This document shows positions 23,159 to 33,676 of a stretch of DNA of 63,500 bases, piece after piece; the first letter of the stretch is position 1, and every line of letters starts with the position of its first letter. The notes beneath the pieces were generated by a model that made no database searches, was not told where the DNA came from, and was given only the letters and a program-made list of their open reading frames with translations. Origin of the DNA: Neocallimastix lanati (nom. inval.) (taxonomy: Eukaryota > Neocallimastigomycota > Neocallimastigomycetes > Neocallimastigales > Neocallimastigaceae); NCBI GenBank assembly GCA_016946835.1, contig JACVTC010000016.1, positions 324,001-387,500 on the forward strand, in the 5' to 3' direction. The position numbers and the translations under genes were made by a program.

Positions 23159-23850
23159 TTAATATTAATAGGTATGGACCAAATGAAAGAGAGTCAATCT
23201 ACAAATGTGATACAAAAATTGAAATGAATAAAGTAAATTATTCACCACGTTCAGTAACGACCTCTATTGCTAATAATAATCAATTAAATAATGACTATTA
23301 TGATACCAATACTAATACAAATATTAATAATGATAGAATGATAAGAATGAATAATACTAATACAAGATTTGTTAAAAGAGATCACAACAAAAGAAGTGAC
23401 ATTAATAATTTAATTATAAAAGATGTGTCTAATAATAGAAATTATTGTAACAATAGCAACAACTTCAAAAATAATTTAATGAAGGATAATCCTAATACTA
23501 CTATTACTAATATTAATAATAAGAATTATAACAACAATAATTTAAGTAATATGAATATGAATATAAATATGGATATGAATATAAATAAGAAAAATAAGGA
23601 TTCGTTTAATCAATATTCTAATCATTATTCTTCTTCTTCTTTAAGAGGAGGTGATGATTTTAAAAGAAATAGTTTTAATAATGCTTTAGAGGTGGGAATG
23701 ATGGTCACTACAAAGAAAGAATATAAAAATAAAAATAAAAGTAGTAAAAGTAAAAATAATAAGTTTTATCCTACTTCTGCTACAGTAATTAATCCAGAAA
23801 ATTCTCTTTATTATATTTCCAATAAAAATGTTGAAAGAATGTTTTGTTAA
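18754..23850 (+). CDS. Velvet-domain regulator with very long Asn-rich C-terminal tail (about 1461 aa, 5 exons)
   Basis: Predicted exons are 18754-18905, 19166-19239, 19411-19480, 19597-19801 and 19966-23850. All introns are GT..TAG, and the joined length is an exact multiple of three. Velvet proteins are fungal DNA-binding factors (VeA, VelB, VosA type) that link development and secondary metabolism. The velvet hallmarks are spread over exons 2-5: LIIREQP (residues 58-64), EKDRKPIEPSPIIQL (74-88, crossing the exon 2/3 junction), DLDGTMGSFFIFYDLS (about 154-169) and FTVFSYKNFPG (about 205). They match VelB/VosA-like domains best. After about residue 245 the protein is low-complexity, dominated by Asn, Asp, Ser and Tyr, for about 1,200 residues. 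A basic KRRRLSL near 1093 could be a nuclear localisation signal. The family is usually 300-600 residues, so this is exceptionally long. Exon 1 (51 residues, basic) is less certain than the rest. Confidence 0.88.
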
Positions 23851-23866
23851 AAAAATTTTTTTTTTT

Positions 23867-23928
23867 CTTTTTCTTTTCCTTTAAAAATACTTTTACAAAA
23901 AAAGAAAAAAAAAAAGGAAAAGAAAAAG
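23867..23928. terminator. Inverted repeat just after the velvet stop codon
   Basis: CTTTTTCTTTTCCTTT (23867-23882) is the exact reverse complement of AAAGGAAAAGAAAAAG (23913-23928), separated by 30 nt. It could form a 16-bp hairpin in the 3' UTR. A role in 3'-end formation or mRNA stability is inference. Confidence 0.4.
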
Positions 23929-24651
23929 TAAAAAAAAAAAAAAAAAAAAGATTCATTAATTCTTTTTTATTTTAATAATAAAAAACAAATTATTATTTGA
24001 ATACATATATATACATATATATATAATTTATATATAATTAATTTTCATTATTTATTATTTATTATTTATTAATTTTGTAAATATATATTTTTATTTAATT
24101 TTTTTTTTAATATTAATATTTAATATTAACTTTTATGTTGTTTTTTAGAAAATAATTTTAAGATACTTTAAGATAAAAATATTCATAACTTTATTAATAT
24201 AATTTATTTTAATATTTATTAAAACAATTGTAAAAACGAACATATTTATTATATACTTTTTAAAAAAAAAAAAATTTTTTTTATTATGTAATATAATATT
24301 AGTATCATAATTTTTTATTTTAAAAAATTTTTTTTTTTATATAAATTATATTCTTTATTTTATTTTTATTTTTATTTTTATTTTTTTATATCCTATCCTT
24401 TATATAGAAAAAATATACATATACATAGTAGTTTAATTATTTTTATTTTTTTTTTTTATTTTTCATTATTTTCATTAATTTTTTTTTTTTTTCATCTTCT
24501 TTTAATTTAATTTTTATTTTTAATATTTTTTTTATAAATATGTTTCATATAATAAATAAAATTAATTTATACATATGTATTTAATGCATAAATAAAATAA
24601 AATAAAAAATAATAATAAAAAAAATAAATAAAAAAAAAAATAAAAAAAAAT

Positions 24652-24687
<36 letters not shown>

Positions 24688-24853
24688 TAAAAAAAATAAT
24701 AATAATAAAATTAAAATGAAATAAAAGTCTTTTTTTTTTTTTTTTGTTTAATAAAAAGAGAGATAGGATAGGAAAATTGATTCAAGACTAAAAAAGCTAA
24801 AAAAGTAAAAAAAAAAAAAAAAAAAAAATAAAATTTGATGAAATTTGAGAAAG

Positions 24854-24890
<37 letters not shown>

Positions 24891-24985
24891 AGATTTATTT
24901 AGAAGGTTTATTTAGAAGGTCAACTTTTTTTTTTAAAATATATTACATAAAAAAATATTATAAAACTTTTTTTTTTTTTTTTTTT
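23929..24985. other. AT-rich intergenic DNA
   Basis: Poly(A)/poly(T) tracts (for example about 24805-24828, 24851-24883 and 24968-24990) and AAATAAATAA runs. No gene is seen. Confidence 0.6.
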
Positions 24986-24989
24986 TTTT

Positions 24990-25194
24990 TAATATAGTAT
25001 TGGTTATTGGTGGGTAACTTCTTGCCTGCGAAGAGGTGGATATAAAATTGATGTTTCCTGGCTCGTGTTACCCGATCCGTCAAAAGGATTGAAGACGATG
25101 ACGAAGACGATGACGACGATGCCTGTCGAATAGAAACATTGTCCTTGCTATTACTCTTCAAGAGAAAATAGGTAATCTTCAATTAGAAACATTG

Positions 25195-25200
<6 letters not shown>
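24990..25200 (+). pseudogene. LINE ORF fragment (C-terminal region), decayed
   Basis: A plus-strand frame reads GYWWVTSCLRRGGYKIDVSW, which aligns with the LINE stretch around GFSWIIRLRCGYKYNTTIAI (near 49805-49865). Stretches of poly(T) flank it on both sides (about 24968-24990 and 25200-25237). It is a remnant with no start or function. Confidence 0.55.
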
Positions 25201-25241
<41 letters not shown>

Positions 25242-25459
25242 ATTATCTATCTTTTCTGTCAATTTCGATTGAATTTATATATTTTAAATATTATCTATTT
25301 TTTCCATGAATTTTGATTGAACTATATATATATATATATATATATAATTTTTTTTTTTTTTTTTTAAATGTCATCTTTACAGTGAATTTCGATTGAAATA
25401 TATTTATATATATATATTTTTTTCAACATTCTTACAAAAATCTTTCACCTTGGTATTCA

Positions 25460-26822
25460 TGATAAATGTTTTGTTGATTTCATTTCTAAGCTTTATCTTA
25501 TTTCTAAAGCAAGAAGCTCGTTACCTTGATATGTTATCAAATAAAATTTTCCTATTCATCATGGTGTTCGACAAAGGTTATCCCCATTATCATCACCAAA
25601 TTTGTTTAATTTTATTCATTAATGAATATTTTTAAGTATTTGTGATAACTATGGAATCTCTATTGGTGATAAAAGATGTTTGTGAGGGGGGTCTCTTTGC
25701 AAATAACATTGTGTTTTGTGCTCCAACAAGATCTCAACTTAAAGAAAAATTGTTTTAAAGTTTACTAGTAAGTGGGCTAGGAATAATGAAAAGCAAATTT
25801 AGAATCAATAAATGTGCCAATGTAGTAGTAAAAGTGGAAGTTTCAAGGCTTTTTTTTTTTTTTAATAATAATTGTAACCCCACCTTTTATCTTTCAAGTC
25901 ATGAATTACCTAAAAACGAAATTGCTATTACCTACTCTACTTAGGTGTACCTTTTTTTTTCAAATGATTTAGAATTGAAATCGATCATACAGAGAGGAGA
26001 GTGAATAATAAAGTTAGAAAAACACTTTATTCCATAAAAGGATTTCTTAAGAATTCTCATATTCCTATCCCTTTATAAATGATTGTTATTTTTTAGCTAT
26101 AGTAATCGGGCAAGTATCGTATTACGCCCCTCTCTACTTGGATCGAATAAAGAAAGAACGAGAAGTTCACAGAGATTAGTTAATTCAGGATTATACTGAA
26201 TTTTCTAATGGGAATAGCATTTTTTTTTTTTTTTTTTTGCATCCCTATATTGTGTTTCTAAAGAACTTAAATATCCCTCCTCTTTTTTTCGGCGAAATGT
26301 GCGATTGCTCTGGTAAGATGTTTCAAAAAAAAAAAAAAAAAAAAAATTGGAAAAACTCGAAATGTATTATCTTCTGATTTATTTTAGAGATATATCATGT
26401 TGTAGACGTCAATACATGGGATAAAGAAAGTAATATTTTAGCAGACAAAATTAGATAAAATTTCCATCAGAAAAAAAAAAAAAAAAAAAAAAAAAAACGT
26501 TAATTGTAAACTTTTTACTGGGATACTGGGATAGAGATATGACAGGAAAATCAATTCAAGGCTAAGGCTTATAAAAAAAAAATAAATAAATAAATATATT
26601 TGAAAAAACTAGAGACAACCTAGACAACCTAAAGTTCAACTTTAAATATCTTGAATTTAGTATTGGTTTCTGATGGGTACTTTCGTGCCAGATGCAGATA
26701 TAAATTTGATGGTGGTATTGCCAAAGCTGCCAACATAATTGAAGAAGACTATTCTGAAAGGTGTCCTTGTTGTTATAGAAAAAATAAGTCATCCTCGATT
26801 GGAATATTGGTTTTTTTAAATG

Positions 26823-26856
<34 letters not shown>

Positions 26857-27181
26857 CCGTGAATTTCGAAATGAAATATTTAAAGGATATTGATGTTCTT
26901 TATAAAAAATTTTTTTATTATTTCTAAAAAAAATTGTCCAATATCAAATAGTAATGTAAATACAGTTATTCACAGATAGGAATAATATTGAATCAATTGG
27001 TGAAAATCGTGTTAATTTTTAAGTAATTTTCTGAATATTGAATGTGTAAATATATATGTGAACGTGGTACCGATTTATATAGCTTCCTTCTTGGTGGAAG
27101 AGATGCAGACATTATTGATTTAAATTATTAAAAAGGAATGGGATTTATTGTTTAAGAACCAAATCATTTCAGGTGATTATT

Positions 27182-27216
<35 letters not shown>

Positions 27217-27300
27217 CCATTCTTGGTGCGATCTGCGACTCTCTTTACAGAAATTATACCTTGGGCTAGTACTCGACAAGGCAAGGGTTACTATTCCAAA
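25460..27300 (+). pseudogene. Decayed LINE reverse transcriptase, colinear but split by homopolymer tracts
   Basis: Fragments align in order with the intact-frame LINE at 48.3-50.5 kb. An RT catalytic region (CLILFINEYF near 25600, then GGLFANNIVFCAP near 25690, in place of GGLFADDVVLI) comes first. NPTFYLSSHELPKNEIAITY follows (25875-25935), then VRKTLYSIKGFLKNSHIPIP (about 26015-26070). CVSKELNIPPLF lies near 26260. RCRYKFDGG and SERCPCCY (zinc-finger part) lie at 26690-26775, LYSFLLGG near 27080, and a FLTNVIP-like FTEIIP near 27255. Stops and shifts are frequent, the two catalytic Asp are replaced by Asn, and A or T tracts of 15-35 nt separate the pieces. It is non-functional. Confidence 0.7.
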
Positions 27301-27450
27301 AAGTTATAAGCGTAAACTAAACCAGGAGGGTCAACGCTGAAAATGCAGTTTGACAGGTTAGCAGGGCCAATGCCTCTGAAGGGGACCGTAATTTCTTTCA
27401 GATAGTCCATTCAAACTCTAATCCATAAAGAAATGAAGTTCGTGGCATAG
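27300..27450. other. GC-richer unassigned segment after the LINE relic
   Basis: A 150-bp stretch (including GCAGGGCCAATGCCTCTGAA near 27361) is much less AT-rich than its surroundings. I could not align it with the LINE copies or SINE copies in the window. It may be the 3' UTR of a diverged LINE or another repeat. Confidence 0.4.
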
Positions 27451-27459
27451 GAACTTTTT

Positions 27460-27554
27460 TTCTGAATTTATTTTTACACTTTATTTTTGAATTTTACTTT
27501 TTATTATTATATTCTTATTGGAAAAATAATATTTATTCTTTTTATTGATTCCAT

Positions 27555-27594
<40 letters not shown>

Positions 27595-27756
27595 TAATAT
27601 AAAAAATATTAATAAATGAATAAATAAAGATTAAAGTTCGTAATAATTGCATCTATTAAAAAAAATAAAATCGATAAATTATATATATATATATATAAAT
27701 AAATTCTTCCTTTAAAAAATAAAATATTATTAAATAATAAAAATGTTTAAAGTTTT

Positions 27757-27794
<38 letters not shown>

Positions 27795-28880
27795 TTTTAT
27801 GTTCTATTAATTTTATTTTAATAGTATTCATAAAAATTAATGATATAGATAATAAAAAGTTTTTAAATAAAAATATAAAAATAAAAATATTTAATAAAAA
27901 ATTTGTTTTATAGTATTCATAAAAATTAATGATTATGGAGGATATAAAAGCTATTTAATAAAAATATAATACTACTACTACTACTAATAATACTAATAAT
28001 ACTACCATTAATAAAATAATAATTTAGAAATATTTAAAATATTTAATATTAATGGATTTTTAATTAAAAATAATTTTAATTATTAATAATATTTTAAAAA
28101 ATAAATATATTTATATAATTATTTATTATTTATATATTATTATTTATCATTTATTTTTATCACTTATTTTTATTATTTATTTTTATTATTTATTTTTATT
28201 ATTTATTTTTATTATTTATTTTTATTATTTATTATTTATTATTTATTATTTATTATATTTATTATTTACTTTTTTTTATTCATTTTTTTTTTATTTTTAT
28301 TTATTTAAAATTTATTATTTATTAGAAATAAATTAATATTTGTTAAAACTAGCTCAATCAGATTTTTATTTTATATATATTTTATATATATATATTATTT
28401 AGTAAATTTTATTTTATTTAAGACGAATCCCTTATTTCAAATATTTGGTATTACATGTATTATATAATACAACAATATTAATTATTTAGTCTTTTTAGTT
28501 AACAAAAATGATTAAGGAATTATTTAATTTTTTTATTTTTTTAATTTTTTTTTTTTTTTTTAAAATAAAACAATTGAAAAAATAAAAATAAAAAACACAT
28601 ATATTACTATAAATATAATTATAGATATAAATATAGATATTATAATTAAGAAGAGAAATCAATTAACACTATTTATTAATTAATAGAAATAAGAAAAGAA
28701 AAGAAAAAAAAAGAAAAGAAGAGAAGAGAAAGGGGATAAATTTTCATAGTAGATACGATACGTCGATGAACAATATATATATTCTTTTTTTTTTTTTTTT
28801 TTTTAATTTTAATAGTTACCTTAAATTTTTTTAACTTTGAAAAAAAAATAAATAAAAAATAAAATAAAATAAAACGAAAA
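27460..28880. other. AT-rich intergenic DNA
   Basis: Poly(T) tracts of 25-35 nt (about 27558-27593 and 27762-27789) and a TTTATTTTTATTA array (28140-28260). No gene is seen. Confidence 0.6.
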
Positions 28881-28885
28881 AGAAA

Positions 28886-29070
28886 AATGTTAAGTAGTGT
28901 CAGAATTTAGCACATCTCGAAGTCAATTAAAGTCAAAAAAAAAAAAGAAAAAGGTAGGTAGTGTCAGAAGTTCAACACGTCTCAAAATCAAATTGAAAAA
29001 TCAGTGTAAAGGTGTGAAGCCGTGTGCGTTGTAGCCACTATGATCCTATATTCGTGTGGCGGATACATTT
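28886..29070. repeat. Unassigned GC-richer element with an internal direct repeat
   Basis: GTAGTGTCAGAATTTAGCAC (about 28894) recurs as GTAGTGTCAGAAGTTCAACAC (about 28957), each followed by a related tail. A unique GC-richer stretch around GAAGCCGTGTGCGTTGTAGC (29016) follows. It resembles a piece of a transposable element or a structured RNA, but I recognise no family. Confidence 0.45.
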
Positions 29071-29090
29071 AATAAAAAAAAAAAAAAATT

Positions 29091-29178
29091 TTTTTTTTTT
29101 ATTGATTATTTGATTACATGTAGATTAAAAGAGTTTTTTTTTTTATTGATTATTTGATTACATGTAGATTAAAAGAGT
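29091..29178. repeat. Perfect 44-bp tandem duplication
   Basis: The T-run plus ATTGATTATTTGATTACATG and TAGATTAAAAGAG occurs twice, back to back. Confidence 0.85.
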
Positions 29179-29279
29179 TTTTTTTTTTATTATTTTTTAT
29201 TTTATTTTATTATTTTTTTTTTTTTTACTTTTTTTTTTGTTTTTTAACTATGTTATCTCAAAAAAAAAAAATTTATAAT

Positions 29280-29480
29280 TTATTATTATTATTATTAACA
29301 ACAATAATAATAATAGTATTAGTAGTAATAATAATAATAATAGTAATAATAATAATAATAGTAATAGTAATAATAATAGTAGTAGCAGTTATAATAAATA
29401 AATAAATAATAATAATACTAATAATACTAATAGTAATAATATTAGTAATAGTAGTATTAATTATAATAAATGATAAATAA

Positions 29481-29515
<35 letters not shown>

Positions 29516-29610
29516 GTTATAGTAATAATAATAGTTATAGTAATAATAATAGTAATAGTAATTATAATAAATGATAAATAATAATAATAATAATAATAAT
29601 AATACTAATA
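29280..29610. repeat. (TAA)n / (TAG)n trinucleotide-rich tract
   Basis: About 330 bp of AATAAT, AGTAAT and ACTAAT units. Reading frames through it (poly-Ile/Val or poly-Asn) are by-products. Confidence 0.85.
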
Positions 29611-29639
29611 ATAAAAAAAAGCTAATGAGCCTAAAAAAT

Positions 29640-29644
29640 GAACC

Positions 29645-29682
<38 letters not shown>

Positions 29683-30693
29683 TTCTCTATTTTTTTTTTT
29701 TTCATTTCTCGTCAATAAACTTTTTTAATTTTTTTGGTAAAAAAAAAAAAAAAGAGAGAAAAAAGTAAATATATCTACATTAAAAAAAAATTTTTTTTAT
29801 AATTCTTTTTTTGTTAAAGTTTATAGGTATATGTAGGTTCAAAAAATATATATATATGCTACATATGTATGTATCTATATATCTTTCATCATGTACTTTA
29901 AAATTAATCCTTCAAAATAAACGTATTTAATTATTTTTTTTTAAAAAAAAAAAAAAATATTATTATTTTTAAAAAATATTATTATGAAAAAAAATTTTTT
30001 TTTTTAAAATCTTAATTTATTATTTATTTTTTATTATTATATTTATTATATTTATTATATTATAAGTTTTAATTTTTTTTTTTTTAAATAGAATAAAAAT
30101 AATACATTAGAATCTATCTTTTTTTTTTTTTTTTTTTTTTTTTTTATTATTATTTTATTTTTCTTATATATATATTTTTGAATTGTATAAATATAAAGAA
30201 AAAAATATTTATTTATGTATTTTTTTTTTTTAAATAATGTAACGAACAAATTATATATATATATATAAATTTAAATAATATATATATGATACATTTTTTA
30301 TTTAATATATATATTTATTGAATAAGAAAAAAAAAATTAAAGTTTTAGTATTATAATAAAGTTAATCTAGATATAGGTTATCAAGGAATATCAACATATT
30401 CTTTGGTTTAATTATCTTTTTTTATTTTTTTACTTTTTTATTTTTTATTTTTTATTTTTTATTTTTATTTTTATTTTTTTTATTTTTATTTTTTATTTTT
30501 TATTTTTAATTTTTTATTATATTTTCAATTTTTATTAATTAATATGATATTAATATTAATGATAATTTGGAATTTATGCTTTAATTTATATTTTTATCAC
30601 AATACATAGAAAAAAAAAATTATATTCAACCAATGGATATATTATGATCTTTTGCATAGATCAAGTATAATAAATATATAATTTTTAAAAATT

Positions 30694-30724
<31 letters not shown>

Positions 30725-33112
30725 AGTTCATACATATTTTAGTTTAAATTATTAATTAATATTTTTAAGATAGTTGAATTTATACTTTCTAATTTTTTTT
30801 TATGCTTTATTAATTTTATTAATTATAATGCATAAAAAAAAAAAAAACCTTTTATTATATTTATATATTTATATTATTATGGTGATACTATACATAGCAT
30901 ATTCTTATATAATAGTAAAATATTATATAATATAAAAATTTAAATAATATTTATTTCTAATATTTCATTATTTCTATTAAATTTTATTTTATTTTAACTT
31001 TTTTTTTTTTTTATTTTTTTTTTTATTTTTATTTTTAAAATTCTTATTACTAATAAAGAATCCATTATACTTTTTTTTTTTTATTACATAAATTTTTATC
31101 ATTTATAATTATTTATAGTTATATGTATATGTATGAATTTAAAAAATAAAAATAAAATAAAGTAAGATAATTTTAAATATACAATTAAATAATAATAATA
31201 ATAATAGAAAATTGAGATTCTTGATTAAATAGGATACGGTTAGTTTAATAGGAATAATTATTAAAGAAAAATTCCTTAAAAAAGAAAAAAAAAATAGTTA
31301 AGATATCTTTTTTTAATTTTTATAATAAAATCTAAATATATTTCTTTTAAATCAAATAATTTAATATATTAAATATATATATATATTTAAAGAAAAATAG
31401 TTATTTATTTTAATTTTATACAAACAAATATATATATATATCATATTTTATTTTACTTTTTCAAATTTTAATCATAAATTATTATTTTTTTTTATTTATT
31501 ATTTTTAAAATGTTTTTTTTTTTTTTTTTTTTTTTTTTTATTTTTGTAAACATTAATTCTATTTAATTATTAATTATTAATTATTAATCTTTTTTTTTTT
31601 TAAAAAAAAATCCTTTTATAAAGTATATTTTAGGATATGATTAATAATTCATAACTAATATATTTTAATAGATAAAAGTAATTATTATAACTGACTTTTA
31701 TTTTTATCCTGAAGATTAATAATTAAAATTAAGGTTAACTATTCTAATTAATTAAAAATAAAAATTTAAAATTTAATTAAGCATAAAAAAAAATTTTTTT
31801 TTTTCCATATAAAAAAAAATATATACATATATATGTTATGTATTTTTTTATATAATTATTTATAATATATATATATATATTTTTTTTTAAAATAACATGA
31901 TTTACATTATTATTATTAGTAAAGTTATAATCATTCTATACAGATAAGTTCAATAAAATGTTAATCATAATTTTAAAATACAAATTAAACTATAGAATGA
32001 ATTATATATAAATATATATTTTTAGTAAGTTATTTATTTTTTATTGTTTATTTTTTATTTTTTATTTTATTTATTTTCCATTAATAAAATATATATTAAA
32101 ATAGGATATACTATTAATAATAATAGTTATTATTAATAAAAATTATTGTATGTTTTGACAGCTTTTCGAAGATTCTGGTTCAAATTAGTTCATAAATTTA
32201 ATTAAATCATTTGTTTATTTATTTATTTATTTAAAAAATTAATATTGAAAAAAAAAATAATTGCTAATATACATATATAAAATATATATATATATTTTTT
32301 TATATACTATGATGTTTTTAATAAATAATATATCAATAATAATAGTATATTTTAAAATTTTCTTTATGTATCTTTTTTTTTTTTTTTTTTTTCTATTAGT
32401 TATTATTATTTTTAAATTTAATTAAAAGAAAAAAAAAAAAAAAAAACTTTTTTTTTTTTGTCATATATATATTATAATAAGTTATTTTACAATAAAATTA
32501 TCATTTTAAATTTTTTTTTTTTTATTAAAAGAAAAAAAAAAAGATAAGAAATTTAAAAAAGTATATACATGTTGTTTTTAAGTTTTAATATAGAAGCATA
32601 ATGTGTAAATTAAGTCGTTTTTTAAATTTAAACTTTGAATTATATTACTTTTTAAATTATTGACCATAGTAATATAATTATGGTATATGTAATAATGTCA
32701 AATATATATTATTTAATTTTATAGATTTTATTTTTAGTTATTAGAAATATACTTATTAGATATATTAAATGATATCTAATAATTAAATACAAATAAAACC
32801 ACAAATACAACCACTAATTATATTTAATAAATAATTTAAAAGTAGTATATATATAATTAAGTAATTTATTACAAGTTGAAACTTTATTCTCTTAATAAAA
32901 AAAAAAATATCAGTCTAATAATCTAATATTTTTATTATATTTATATATATATATTACTAAGTTAATATATTGATATAAAGTAAATAAAAAAAGTATTTAT
33001 TTTTATATAAAGCTCAATTTAGAGTTTGAAATATAATTTCTAAAATTTTTTTATCATATATTTTTATTTTTTATCTTTTTATTTTATTAAATATATTTAT
33101 ATATTAGAAATT
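29640..33112. other. AT-rich gene desert
   Basis: Homopolymers (for example poly(T) at 29647-29680 and 30120-30145) and TTTTTATTTTT arrays (30420-30515). No coding region is supported. A box B-like GGTTCAAATTAG near 32180 has no matching cloverleaf. Confidence 0.6.
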
Positions 33113-33126
33113 AAAAAGGTTAAAGT

Positions 33127-33662
33127 TTTTTTTTTTTTTTTTTTTTAGACTTTCTCACATGATTTCTACATCATTGGTAGGTCACATGAGTATATTTTAA
33201 GGAACAGATCCTTGCATGCCTTATCATTTTGACGTCGACGCTCTACTACCACTAAGAGGGATTTAAAGTACTAGGCATGGTCCCAACAGATTATGAAAAT
33301 CCAGACTGACCGTCATACCACCCACCCCTCTATCATCGGGAATAGCAGAAATCTTAATTAGTTTTTGAGATGGTATAATTAAGGAAATTGACCATATTAT
33401 TTACAATTTGGATATAACTTAAGTATCTAGACAGGTTTGTGCCGTTTTTCCTAAATATGCCCAAAACACCTTAGTTTTGACCAGAGTCCAAATCACCCAC
33501 AAATCCATCATACTTAATCCAATATACTTACCTGTAATTGCTCTATCAACGCATTATCATAAAAACCCGAAGGGAAAACTGATAAGGTCATAGAGCGGGT
33601 TCGAACAAGGAGCCTTATGCTCTAAGACGTAACGCCTTAACAGCCAGGATAGAACTTGGAAC
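33127..33662 (-). mobile_element. Complete SINE with 14-bp target-site duplication
   Basis: A 536-bp insertion flanked by AAAAAGGTTAAAGT at 33113-33126 and again at 33663-33676. In the minus strand it starts at 33662 with a tRNA-derived head: box A TGGCTGTTAAGG (33646-33635) and box B GTTCGAACCC (33606-33597), 28 nt apart. The A box looks tRNA-Leu/Ser-like. A body of about 330 bp follows, sharing motifs with the 7-15 kb copies. The 3' part contains AGCGTCGACGTC and ATGATAAGGCAT, which match the C-terminal coding end of the resident LINE. It ends in GTCTA plus poly(A), seen as poly(T) at 33127-33146. It would be transcribed by Pol III and mobilised by a LINE. It is non-coding. Confidence 0.85.
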
Positions 33663-33676
33663 AAAAAGGTTAAAGT

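Noticed and set aside
32155-32200. tRNA-like box B (GGTTCAAATTAG)
   Set aside because: No acceptor, anticodon or T-stem pairing can be drawn.
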